From Muribaculaceae bacterium (GTDB lineage Bacteria > Bacteroidota > Bacteroidia > Bacteroidales > Muribaculaceae): a stretch of DNA of 64,000 nt. The position numbers were made by a program, and so were the translations under genes. Within the stretch, counting starts at the first letter, position 1. Each line of letters begins with the position of its first letter. Of this stretch, positions 25,528-32,711 are shown piece by piece. Location: contig JAFQZK010000026.1 of assembly GCA_017405965.1 (NCBI GenBank), positions 1-64,000 on the forward strand. The letters are read 5' to 3'. The notes under the pieces are model-generated. The model worked only from the letters and a program-made list of their open reading frames with translations. It was not told the origin of the DNA and did no database searches.

Positions 25528-26570
25528 TGAGAGAATTCAAAATACAACACACCGATAAATCGATGGCTGATGCCATCCAGCAGAAAATCGACCACCTGAA
25601 CAAACCCAAAGGCTCGCTGGGCCGTCTGGAGGAACTTGCCTTGCAAATCTGCCTCATCCAGCAGACTTTGACGCCCAGCCTCAACCACCCCTGCCACCTA
25701 TTGCTGGGTGGTGACCATGGTATTGAACGCGAGGGCGTGAGCGTGTCGCCTCGTGAGGTTACCTGGCAACAGATGATTAACTTCACCCATGGCGGTGGCG
25801 GCGTGAATATGTTCTGCCGTCAGCATGGCTTCAAATTGCGCATCGTGGACGCGGGCGTGGATTATGACCTAAGCAATATTAAGGGCATTATCGACCGCAA
25901 GATTGCCCGTGGTACCCGCAATTTCCTGCACGAGCCGGCTATGAACCAGGAGGAATTTGATCGAGCCATCCAAACGGGCTGTGACCTAGTGGATGAATGC
26001 ATCGCCGAAGGCTGTCAAGTGCTGTGCATCGGCGAAATGGGCATTGCCAATACTTCACCGTCAAGCATCTGGATGAGCCTGTTCGGCAACATTCCGCTCG
26101 ACGAGTGCATCGGCGCAGGGGCGGGTCTTGATAATCCCGGTATCCAGCACAAACGCGAAATCCTCGCACAAGCATTAAAGCATTACAAAGAGACGATGGA
26201 TCACACGACCGAGAATGCTATACGCTACTTCGGTGGTTTTGAGATGGTGACGGCTATCGGCGCGATGTTGCGTGGAGCCGAGAAACACCTGGTTGTACTG
26301 GTTGACGGCTTTATCATGACGGCCTGTGCCATTGCCGCTATCCAACTCTATCCAACCGCCCAGGACTACATGATTTTCACCCATTGCGGTGACGAGAGCG
26401 GCCACCGACGCATGCTCGACATCGTCCACGCCAAGCCTATCCTCAACCTGGGGCTGCGTCTCGGCGAGGGAACAGGAGCCTTATGTGCCTATCCCATCAT
26501 TGATTCGGCCGTGAGGATGATCAATGAGATGAACAATTTCGACACCGCCCACATCACCAAATACTTCTAG
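25527..26570 (+). CDS. cobT: Nicotinate-nucleotide-dimethylbenzimidazole phosphoribosyltransferase
   Basis: The 347-residue enzyme makes alpha-ribazole-5'-phosphate from nicotinate mononucleotide and a lower-ligand base. Motifs: KPKGSLGRLEELA (about 25-38), GDHGIEREGVS, NFTHGGGGVNMF, CIGEMGIANT, and the catalytic-glutamate region GLRLGEGTGALCAYPI near the C-terminus. It ends the cobS-cobC-cobU-cobT run and is followed by an inverted repeat. Which base it uses cannot be read. Confidence 0.94.
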   Translation: MREFKIQHTDKSMADAIQQKIDHLNKPKGSLGRLEELALQICLIQQTLTPSLNHPCHLLLGGDHGIEREGVSVSPREVTWQQMINFTHGGGGVNMFCRQHGFKLRIVDAGVDYDLSNIKGIIDRKIARGTRNFLHEPAMNQEEFDRAIQTGCDLVDECIAEGCQVLCIGEMGIANTSPSSIWMSLFGNIPLDECIGAGAGLDNPGIQHKREILAQALKHYKETMDHTTENAIRYFGGFEMVTAIGAMLRGAEKHLVVLVDGFIMTACAIAAIQLYPTAQDYMIFTHCGDESGHRRMLDIVHAKPILNLGLRLGEGTGALCAYPIIDSAVRMINEMNNFDTAHITKYF

Positions 26571-26594
26571 CGATTGGTGTCAGTTATATGTATC

Positions 26595-26633
26595 GAACGG
26601 GGTGTGATAGCAGAATTGCGACACACCCCGTTC
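26595..26633 (+). terminator. Inverted repeat after cobT
   Basis: A perfect 12-bp stem, GAACGGGGTGTG (26595-26606) with CACACCCCGTTC (26622-26633), begins 25 bp past the cobT stop. There is no T-run, so termination is probable rather than certain. Confidence 0.55.
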
Positions 26634-26807
26634 AAGGTTGAATCATGTTCCAATCGCTGACGGCCTGCCCATTCACCACAATTGCGGAAAACGAGCTCAA
26701 GGACATTTCTTCGGATTACGAATGAAAATACTTCTTTAGTATATAATCATAGAATAACGCTATCTTTGTAACCTGAATTTGTATAACTAGCATCATGATT
26801 TTTCTTG

Positions 26808-27002
26808 CTAATCCACAACGATGTTCTTGGTTACGATAGGTTTCCCGTTTTCATCAATCAAGGGTGTTAATCCAGAGCCTTCACCAAAGGATACAAACAG
26901 ATAATTCACTCCTGTTTGGGTGTCAACGAGTACAGAGGCTTGTCTCATTAATCCATTCACTTCGATGTCATTCCAAACAAATCTTTTCAATTTCTTGCTC
27001 AT
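26808..27002 (-). CDS. Small DUF6440-like protein
   Basis: The 64-residue protein has no signal peptide or membrane segment. Its second half (VLVDTQTGVNYLFVSFGEG, then GLTPLIDENGKPIV) is the pattern of the DUF6440 family of short proteins found in Firmicutes and Bacteroidetes, with unknown function. It stands alone between cobT and cbiB and does not look part of the cobalamin pathway. Family assignment is from memory of the motif. Confidence 0.7.
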   Translation of the reverse strand: MSKKLKRFVWNDIEVNGLMRQASVLVDTQTGVNYLFVSFGEGSGLTPLIDENGKPIVTKNIVVD

Positions 27003-27109
27003 TTTTTCAACTTTTTAATCATTTAACCATATTAACTTGTATTGCTTGACCTTGCTCTTGTCAAATCAGATTTAATGTTACAGTATCACCAGATGTATAA
27101 CTGGATCTT

Positions 27110-28036
27110 TCATCGCCAACAAAACGAGAGGAGGACAAGCACGATCATCAGGGCCTCGGAGAGGCGGTTGATGAGGACAGAAATGCGCATGTCCTGGGTA
27201 GTCAGTTCGCGGTCGTTCTCCCCGATGTAAGGTTTGTCGAAGAGTTCGCCGAAGTAGTAGTGGGGACCGCCGAAGCGGCAGTTGAGGATTCCGGCGAGGG
27301 CAGCCTCGGGGTAGCCGCTGTTGGGGCTGGCGTGACGTCGTCCGTTTTTCCAAACGAATTTCAACAAGGACAACTTACCTGATGCGATGACCATCAGCAG
27401 GGCCGTCAAGCGGGCCGGGATGTAATTAGCCACGTCATCGATATGGGCGGCCCAGCAGCCGAAGTCCTTGTAGCGCTCGGTGCGGTAACCGATCATCGAG
27501 TCAAGGGTGTTGACCATCTTATAGGCCAGCATACCAGGCGTGCCCAGCAATGCAAACCAAAACAGCGGGGCAATCACGCCGTCGCTCAAGTTCTCGGCAA
27601 GGGTCTCAAGGGCGGCGGTGCGCACTTCTTGGGCAGACAGTTGCGACGTGTCACGGCCCACAATGCGGGCGACCTGCTGGCGGCCCTCGTCCAGCGAGCG
27701 ATCCAACGCCAGGAAGACCTCACGCACCTCACGGATGAGCGTTGTTCCTGCCAGGCAGTAGAAAATGATAATCGTGTCAAGGATGAGCCACAAAATCATG
27801 TTGGGTACAAGCCGCTTCAGCCCCCACACGATGAAGAACACCATCAGAATCAAGGCAATGGCCATCACAGCACCCTTGGCCATGCGATGGTTGCCCTTGT
27901 TGAGACGATGCTCGCCCCACGAAATCATTTTGCCGAACCACACGACGGGATGCGGCAACCGTAACGGGTCACCAAAGATGAAATCCAGCAACCAGCCAAA
28001 CAACAATGGCAATATGAGTATAACAGTATCAATCAT
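27110..28036 (-). CDS. cbiB: Adenosylcobinamide-phosphate synthase
   Basis: The membrane enzyme of about 308 residues attaches (R)-1-amino-2-propanol phosphate to adenosylcobyric acid. Motifs: FIFGDPLRLPHPVVWFGKMI at the N-terminus, SDGVIAPLFWFALLGTPGMLAYKMVNTLDSMIG split over the middle, and GGPHYYFGE near the end. Several hydrophobic helices are present. The start MIDTVIL (28036) is preferred because the longer ORF (28066) would begin inside a GAGACGC palindrome. It is the last gene of the minus-strand operon, next to cobD, which makes its substrate. Confidence 0.92.
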   Translation of the reverse strand: MIDTVILILPLLFGWLLDFIFGDPLRLPHPVVWFGKMISWGEHRLNKGNHRMAKGAVMAIALILMVFFIVWGLKRLVPNMILWLILDTIIIFYCLAGTTLIREVREVFLALDRSLDEGRQQVARIVGRDTSQLSAQEVRTAALETLAENLSDGVIAPLFWFALLGTPGMLAYKMVNTLDSMIGYRTERYKDFGCWAAHIDDVANYIPARLTALLMVIASGKLSLLKFVWKNGRRHASPNSGYPEAALAGILNCRFGGPHYYFGELFDKPYIGENDRELTTQDMRISVLINRLSEALMIVLVLLSFCWR

Positions 28037-28054
28037 TTCAGTTATTTGTCTAAC

Positions 28055-28082
28055 GTAGAGACGCAAAACTTTGCGTCTCTAC
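28055..28082. repeat. GAGACGC palindrome, copy 3
   Basis: GTAGAGACGC / GCGTCTCTAC with a short AT centre, the same element as at 19248-19272, here between cobD and cbiB. Confidence 0.75.
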
Positions 28083-28095
28083 AATGCGGATGGCA

Positions 28096-28127
28096 AATTA
28101 GTTTAATTGGCGTAATTCGTAGTTCCT
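28096..28127. repeat. AACTACGAATT element, copy 3, overlapping the cobD stop
   Basis: On the minus strand GGAACTACGAATTACG encodes the last residues of CobD (NYELRQLN) and the stop codon follows inside the element. Confidence 0.6.
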
Positions 28128-29087
28128 TATTGCGGCGATGAGGGCGTCGTTCTCGGTGGGTGACTGGGTAGCGATGCGGAAGTGGTGCGGCGTGAGGCCC
28201 GTGAAATTGGAGGCGTCGCGGATGAGGATGCCATGCTCTCGGGCCAAGTATTCCTTCAGGTCGGCAGCCGTAGTTTGGCGAATGATACACAAAAAGAAAT
28301 TGGTCTGTGTATCAAACGCTTCGATGCCTTCAATGTTGTTCAGCATGGACCGCAGACGCTGGGTCTCAGCCAGATAGGACGGCAGGTCTGGAATGGCTGT
28401 TTTGCCTTGATCAACGAGCCACTTGCCCGCCTCAAGCGACAGGGCATTGATGGCCCAGGGACGGTATTGTTCCCGCAAGCGGCTGATTATCGCAGAAGAT
28501 GCCGTGACATAGCCCAACCGCAGCCCGGGCACCGCATAGCGCTTGGTCATCGAGTGCAACAGAAGGATGTCGTCACGACCGACGACATCGGCAGGCTGCA
28601 GCAGGGGTGCCATCGTGTAGTCCTCGTAGGATTGGTCCACGATAAGCAGACGGTGTTGCTCGGCAAGTGCCAGCACCTTGTCAACGGGCATCACATCGCC
28701 TGTGGGATTGTTGGGATTGCACAACCAGCATAGGGCGCCTTCCTTGTTTTCTTGGTAGCCAAATACGCGACAGGCGTCCTCATATTCCCTGAATGTGGGT
28801 TGCAGGATACGGCAGGAGCCCTCATGGCGATAGGCTTGGGCAATCAGGTAGATGGCATCTACTGCGCCACTTGTCACGAGCACCTCGTCGGGGCTGATGC
28901 CACACTCGCGGGCAATCATCCGCTCGAGCGATGCCGCCGACGGCTCGGGATATGAGCGCACGACATCCAAACGGGAACTCAGGTAGTTGTTAAGCGCACT
29001 CAGGTCAGTTCCGTTGTAAATGTTGGAACTGAAATTCATCTTGATATTGTCGTAACGATACAAGTCGTCGCCGTGTCCTTCAATCAT
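28098..29087 (-). CDS. cobD: L-threonine-O-3-phosphate decarboxylase
   Basis: The 329-residue PLP enzyme of the aminotransferase fold I family makes (R)-1-amino-2-propanol phosphate, the linker of the nucleotide loop. Visible features: substrate-binding N-terminus (HGDDLYRY), WLCNPNNPTGD, and the Schiff-base lysine in LLHSMTKRYAVPGLRLGY. Context next to cbiP and cbiB supports CobD over histidinol-phosphate aminotransferase, which it resembles. It overlaps cbiP by 8 bp. Its C-terminal eight residues come from a dispersed repeat. Confidence 0.88.
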   Translation of the reverse strand: MIEGHGDDLYRYDNIKMNFSSNIYNGTDLSALNNYLSSRLDVVRSYPEPSAASLERMIARECGISPDEVLVTSGAVDAIYLIAQAYRHEGSCRILQPTFREYEDACRVFGYQENKEGALCWLCNPNNPTGDVMPVDKVLALAEQHRLLIVDQSYEDYTMAPLLQPADVVGRDDILLLHSMTKRYAVPGLRLGYVTASSAIISRLREQYRPWAINALSLEAGKWLVDQGKTAIPDLPSYLAETQRLRSMLNNIEGIEAFDTQTNFFLCIIRQTTAADLKEYLAREHGILIRDASNFTGLTPHHFRIATQSPTENDALIAAIRNYELRQLN

Positions 29088-30561
29088 GGTCAGTCAAGAT
29101 TTTGTAGATTTGTTCCATATCGACATACTGGCGCACGTGGGCAGCCAACTTGTCGTATTGTTCTTCCTTGAACGCCGCGTAGTCAAACGGCTGATTTCCC
29201 TCAGCAATTTTGTCCTTGAAAGGGTCCAGCAGGAAATCGACAAAGGCCGCATTGTCGAGGATGCCGTGGACATAGGTGCCCATGCACTTGCGATCGACGA
29301 TATAGCCATCTTCACGCCCGTCATCGAGATGCAGTAAGGGTGAGGGCTTGGCGTCGCCCACAGGATGGGTTTCACCCTGATGGATTTCGTAGCCTTGTCC
29401 GTATTGAGTGGTGACTTGGCGCGTCTGCTTGTCACCGTTCATCGTCGTACTCGTCGGCAGCAAACCCAAGCCAGGCAAACGTTCGATATCGCCCTCCACG
29501 TGGTCGGGGTCGTGCACTTCCATGCCCATCATCTGGTAACCGCCACAGATGCCCAACACCGCCGCACCCTCGCGATGGGCACGGACGATGGCCTGGGCGC
29601 AACCGTTGCGGCGCAGTTCATACAGATCATGCAAGGTGGACTTGGTGCCCGGCAGAATAATGATGTCGGCTTTCTTGATGTCCTCGGTATTATTGGTATA
29701 GAACAGATGCACACGCGGGTCACGTTCCAGCGCATCAAAGTCGGTGTAATTGGACAGGTGTCGCAGCATGACTACGGCCACATTGACCTTACCCCGCTCA
29801 GCCTGCATCGACTTTTGCGCCAGCGCCACGCTGTCCTCCTCCTCGATATAGATATCCTTATAGTAAGGGATAACACCCAGCACTGGAACCCCGCAGATGT
29901 CCTCCAACATTTTGCGTCCCTCGTCAAACAGCCTCATGTCGCCACGGAACTTGTTGATGATGATGCCCTTGATAAGACTGCGGTCTTCGGGCGTCTGCAA
30001 AGCGATGCTGCCATAGACCGAAGCAAACACCCCTCCCCGGTCGATATCACCCACGAGAATCACGTCGGCATGGGCGTGACGAGCCATGGGCAGGTTCACC
30101 AGGTCGGTGTCGCGCAGGTTGATTTCAGAGATGCTGCCTGCGCCCTCCATCACGATGGGATTGAAACGGGATGCCAAGCGGTCGAAGGCGGCACACACCT
30201 CGCGGCGATAGTCGATGTCGGACGTGCCGCGACGCCAATAGTCATAGGCATTCTTGTTGCCGATGGGTTTGCCGTGCAGGATGACCTGAGAGGTGTGGTC
30301 CGATTGAGGTTTCAGCAACAGCGGATTCATGTCGGTGTGGCAAGGAATACCCGCTGCCTCGGCCTGAACAGCCTGGGCACGGCCTATTTCAAAACCCTCG
30401 GGCGTGGCATAGGAATTCAATGCCATATTCTGAGCCTTGAACGGGGCTGGTCTGTAGCCGTCCTGCCTGAAAATGCGGCAGAAGGCAGCGGCAACGATGC
30501 TCTTGCCCACGTCGCTGCCAGTACCGGCAAACATTACTGGATGCAATCGCTTGTTATTCAT
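29080..30561 (-). CDS. cbiP: Adenosylcobyric acid synthase (glutamine-hydrolysing)
   Basis: The 493-residue cytoplasmic enzyme amidates four side chains of adenosylcobyrinic acid a,c-diamide. The N-terminal P-loop-like domain has VMFAGTGSDVGKSIVAAAF and KAQNMALNSY. The C-terminal class-I glutamine amidotransferase has the nucleophile Cys in VLGICGGYQMMG and the His in YVHGILDN. It overlaps pduO by 4 bp and cobD by 8 bp, so these are translationally coupled. Confidence 0.93.
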   Translation of the reverse strand: MNNKRLHPVMFAGTGSDVGKSIVAAAFCRIFRQDGYRPAPFKAQNMALNSYATPEGFEIGRAQAVQAEAAGIPCHTDMNPLLLKPQSDHTSQVILHGKPIGNKNAYDYWRRGTSDIDYRREVCAAFDRLASRFNPIVMEGAGSISEINLRDTDLVNLPMARHAHADVILVGDIDRGGVFASVYGSIALQTPEDRSLIKGIIINKFRGDMRLFDEGRKMLEDICGVPVLGVIPYYKDIYIEEEDSVALAQKSMQAERGKVNVAVVMLRHLSNYTDFDALERDPRVHLFYTNNTEDIKKADIIILPGTKSTLHDLYELRRNGCAQAIVRAHREGAAVLGICGGYQMMGMEVHDPDHVEGDIERLPGLGLLPTSTTMNGDKQTRQVTTQYGQGYEIHQGETHPVGDAKPSPLLHLDDGREDGYIVDRKCMGTYVHGILDNAAFVDFLLDPFKDKIAEGNQPFDYAAFKEEQYDKLAAHVRQYVDMEQIYKILTDHD

Positions 30562-31058
30562 TCTTTCTTGTTGGCTAAGACAAACAGATAATCGGACAGG
30601 CGGTTCATCATCATCAGAATTGAACTGTCAACAGGATGTTCCCGATTCAGCGACCACAAGCGGCGTTCCACCGTGCGGGCTTGAGTGCGAGCCAAGTGGA
30701 TGAAAGCAGACAACTGCGACCCACCACCAGGAACAACGAAACCGCCTTGATAATCGGCCTGGTCAATGGCAAGTTCCAACTGTGCAGTGATTTCTGCAGC
30801 ATTGAGTTGCCGCGGATTGATGCTACCCTCGGGCGTGGCAATGTGGCTCATTACCGTCATCAACTCACGCTGCACGGCGAGAATGAGCACTCGGTTCACA
30901 TCGTCATCACCGAGCATCGACCGCACGATACCCAGGTGGGCATTCAGTTGGTCAATCTGCCCGTTGACCTCAATGCGCAGATCATCTTTTGCGACCCTCT
31001 CCCCGTCACGCAGGCTGGTCATGCCCTCATCGCCTGTTTTGGTATATATCTGTTTCAT
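30558..31058 (-). CDS. pduO: PduO-type cob(I)alamin adenosyltransferase
   Basis: The 166-residue protein transfers the 5'-deoxyadenosyl group of ATP to the corrin cobalt. ATP-binding motif IYTKTGDEGMTSL at residues 4-16, ...NGQIDQLNAHLG, and the C-terminal signature ARTQARTVERRLWSL are those of the PduO/MMAB family, not CobA/BtuR. It sits between split cbiA and cbiP, where adenosylation is needed for CbiP. It lies about 95 bp after the cbiA C-terminal frame, across a repeat tract. Confidence 0.9.
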   Translation of the reverse strand: MKQIYTKTGDEGMTSLRDGERVAKDDLRIEVNGQIDQLNAHLGIVRSMLGDDDVNRVLILAVQRELMTVMSHIATPEGSINPRQLNAAEITAQLELAIDQADYQGGFVVPGGGSQLSAFIHLARTQARTVERRLWSLNREHPVDSSILMMMNRLSDYLFVLANKKE

Positions 31059-31064
31059 TTTGTC

Positions 31065-31166
31065 CTTAGTTTTTAGTCCTTAGTCCTTAGTTTCTAGATA
31101 TTCTAGATACTCTAGATGATCTAGATGTTCTAGAACTGTTAACTGTTCACTGTTAACTGTTCACTA
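31065..31166. repeat. Heptamer tract between cbiA and pduO
   Basis: Units of ccttagt/ttctaga type, a TCTAGA-rich centre, then TTAACTGTTCACTG units (minus-strand CAGTGAACAGTTAA). On the minus strand its first units encode the C-terminal LVNS and stop of the cbiA frame. Confidence 0.78.
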
Positions 31167-31716
31167 AATAAAGGTGTGTATAGCTTGCCAGGACGTTCTT
31201 GTAGCGGAGGACGGGTGTGGACACAGGTTCACCCTTGGCATTATAGACTTGGGTGACCGATGGCGGCACCTCGCCCAGGAACTGCGTGTAGTGGAACTCA
31301 TGCCCGCGAAATTCCTGGCCATCGAGCGTAAAACGGCGATAACCCAACGAGAGTTTTCGGTCTTGCTTGCGGGCCGTGATGCTATAGGGCAACACACCGC
31401 ACATGGGGAACTCGCCCTCGTCGGTGACGATCTTCTCGCACAGGTACATCATGCCGCCACACTCGGCGATGATGCGTCCACCGCGCTCGGCATACTCCTT
31501 GATAGCACGCCTTGTTGCCTCGGCAGCCACCAGCGCCTCCAGATGCTTCTCAGGATAACCGCCTGGCAGATAGAGCAAAGCCACATCGTCAAGACAAGGC
31601 ACGTCGGTCTCGGGATTGAAGAAAGAGACATTCTCCAACCGATCGATATTCTCCTGATAAATGAAGGAGAATGACTCGTCGTTACGAGCGATTAAAGTTT
31701 CAAGAGCCGTTGCCAT
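31153..31716 (-). CDS. cbiA: cbiA, C-terminal glutaminase part (separate frame)
   Basis: The 187-residue frame contains the class-I glutamine amidotransferase half of cobyrinate a,c-diamide synthase: LLYLPGGYPEKHLEAL, the nucleophile Cys in RIIAECGGMMYL, and LGYRRFTLDG...RGHEFHYTQF with the catalytic His. It overlaps the N-terminal frame by 25 bp in a different register; a single -1 shift near the end of that frame rejoins them. The candidate ATG at 31716 may allow independent translation. Its last residues (LVNS) and stop are encoded by a heptamer repeat tract. Confidence 0.82.
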   Translation of the reverse strand: MATALETLIARNDESFSFIYQENIDRLENVSFFNPETDVPCLDDVALLYLPGGYPEKHLEALVAAEATRRAIKEYAERGGRIIAECGGMMYLCEKIVTDEGEFPMCGVLPYSITARKQDRKLSLGYRRFTLDGQEFRGHEFHYTQFLGEVPPSVTQVYNAKGEPVSTPVLRYKNVLASYTHLYLVNS

Positions 31717-32345
31717 TCCACATGCTTTTCAAGAAGTTCAACCAAAAGATTGCTTTCGGGTTTCTCGCTGAAGTCCAGTCCCAGGTAACGTGAACCTTGC
31801 TCGAGTTCTGTTTTCTTGGGCAGAAAGCCATAGCAAGCCACGCCCAAGTCGTCACACACCTGTTGCAGCATGGCAAAATGCCTTGCCGAACCCACACGAT
31901 TGAAAATCACGCCGCAGATGCGCAGGTCCTTGCGGAAGTTGATGAAGCCCGACAGTAGCGCAGCCATCGAATAGGCCGCCGACTTGGCATCGACCACCAA
32001 CACGACAGGCAGATTCAGTACGCGTGCAATCTCGGCAGATGACCCCTTGTCGCGGTCATAGCCGTCAAACAAACCCATCATGCCCTCGACAACGCACACA
32101 TCGGCATCAGCACCATAGCGTTCAAACAGCTCTCGCACATGCTCAGGCGTAGCCATGAACGTGTCCAAATTGATACTAGGTCGCCCACACACCGCCGCAT
32201 GAAACTTGGTGTCGATATAATCAGGGCCGCACTTAAACGGCTGAACCCGATACCCCTTTCGGCTAAACAACGCCATCAGCCCCCGAGCAATCGTCGTCTT
32301 GCCCGAGCCACTATTCGGCGCCGCAATTAAAAATCCACGTCCCAT
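31692..32345 (-). CDS. cbiA: cbiA, N-terminal synthetase part (frame ends early)
   Basis: The 217-residue frame is the P-loop half of cobyrinate a,c-diamide synthase, which amidates the a and c side chains: FLIAAPNSGSGKTTIARGLM (Walker A), PFKCGPDYIDTKFH, VCVVEGMMGLFDGYD, FNRVGSARHFAML. ATG 32345 is chosen because a -7 box lies 8 bp before it; the longer in-frame extension to 32687 is non-coding in character. The frame ends at EWQRLLKL*, whereas -1 shifting gives EWQRLLETLIARN, a natural continuation. Either a real frameshift mutation or split gene, or a sequencing error. Confidence 0.85.
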   Translation of the reverse strand: MGRGFLIAAPNSGSGKTTIARGLMALFSRKGYRVQPFKCGPDYIDTKFHAAVCGRPSINLDTFMATPEHVRELFERYGADADVCVVEGMMGLFDGYDRDKGSSAEIARVLNLPVVLVVDAKSAAYSMAALLSGFINFRKDLRICGVIFNRVGSARHFAMLQQVCDDLGVACYGFLPKKTELEQGSRYLGLDFSEKPESNLLVELLEKHVEWQRLLKL

Positions 32346-32353
32346 ACAAACCG

Positions 32354-32382
32354 CAAATTTACAAAAAAATAACGAAATCAAA
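32354..32382 (-). promoter_or_regulatory. Promoter of the cbiA-pduO-cbiP-cobD-cbiB operon
   Basis: On the minus strand a TTTG (32379-32382), 17-bp spacer and TAAATTTG (32354-32361) form a -33/-7 pair. The ATG at 32345 is only 8 bp beyond the -7 box, so the leader is almost absent. No riboswitch is visible. Confidence 0.55.
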
Positions 32383-32585
32383 TAGTATTGTAACTCATAG
32401 TTCCTTTTTATAATCAGCACGATTTGAAGGCAGCTCTTGAATACTTCAGATATATATGGTATGGTTCGCCTAAACCGGGTTGACAGTTTGGCGGTTTTGT
32501 TACAAGATTGGTTTATAGAATCACCCATGAAGGCTGAAATCCAATCACTGTATGTCAAACTATTGCATCCATCGCTCAAATGACC
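32383..32585. other. Intergenic region between divergent cbiA and GH97
   Basis: About 200 bp of AT-rich DNA holding the two divergent promoters. No riboswitch core, RNA gene or small ORF of merit was seen. Confidence 0.4.
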
Positions 32586-32593
32586 TATCTTTG
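32586..32593 (+). promoter_or_regulatory. -7 box for the GH97 gene
   Basis: TATCTTTG fits the consensus and lies about 118 bp before the start at 32712. Confidence 0.55.
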
Positions 32594-32711
32594 CACCAAT
32601 TAATGAGCGTGAAGAATCAAGCCTGATGAGAGTGCCGAAATTGCGGTTGATCAGCAGAGCCGATTTTAGCGATCGCTCTATGAACACAAAACTGACAATG
32701 ATATAAGCACA

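Noticed and set aside
26761-26768. Plus-strand TATCTTTG -7 box downstream of cobT
   Set aside because: No plus-strand gene follows it; it would only make antisense RNA to the small DUF6440-like gene. Left out as probable chance match.
32346-32687. N-terminal extension of the cbiA frame (start at 32687)
   Set aside because: The residues before MGRGFLIAAPNSGSGKTT are not family-like and the promoter box with an 8-bp spacing points to 32345.
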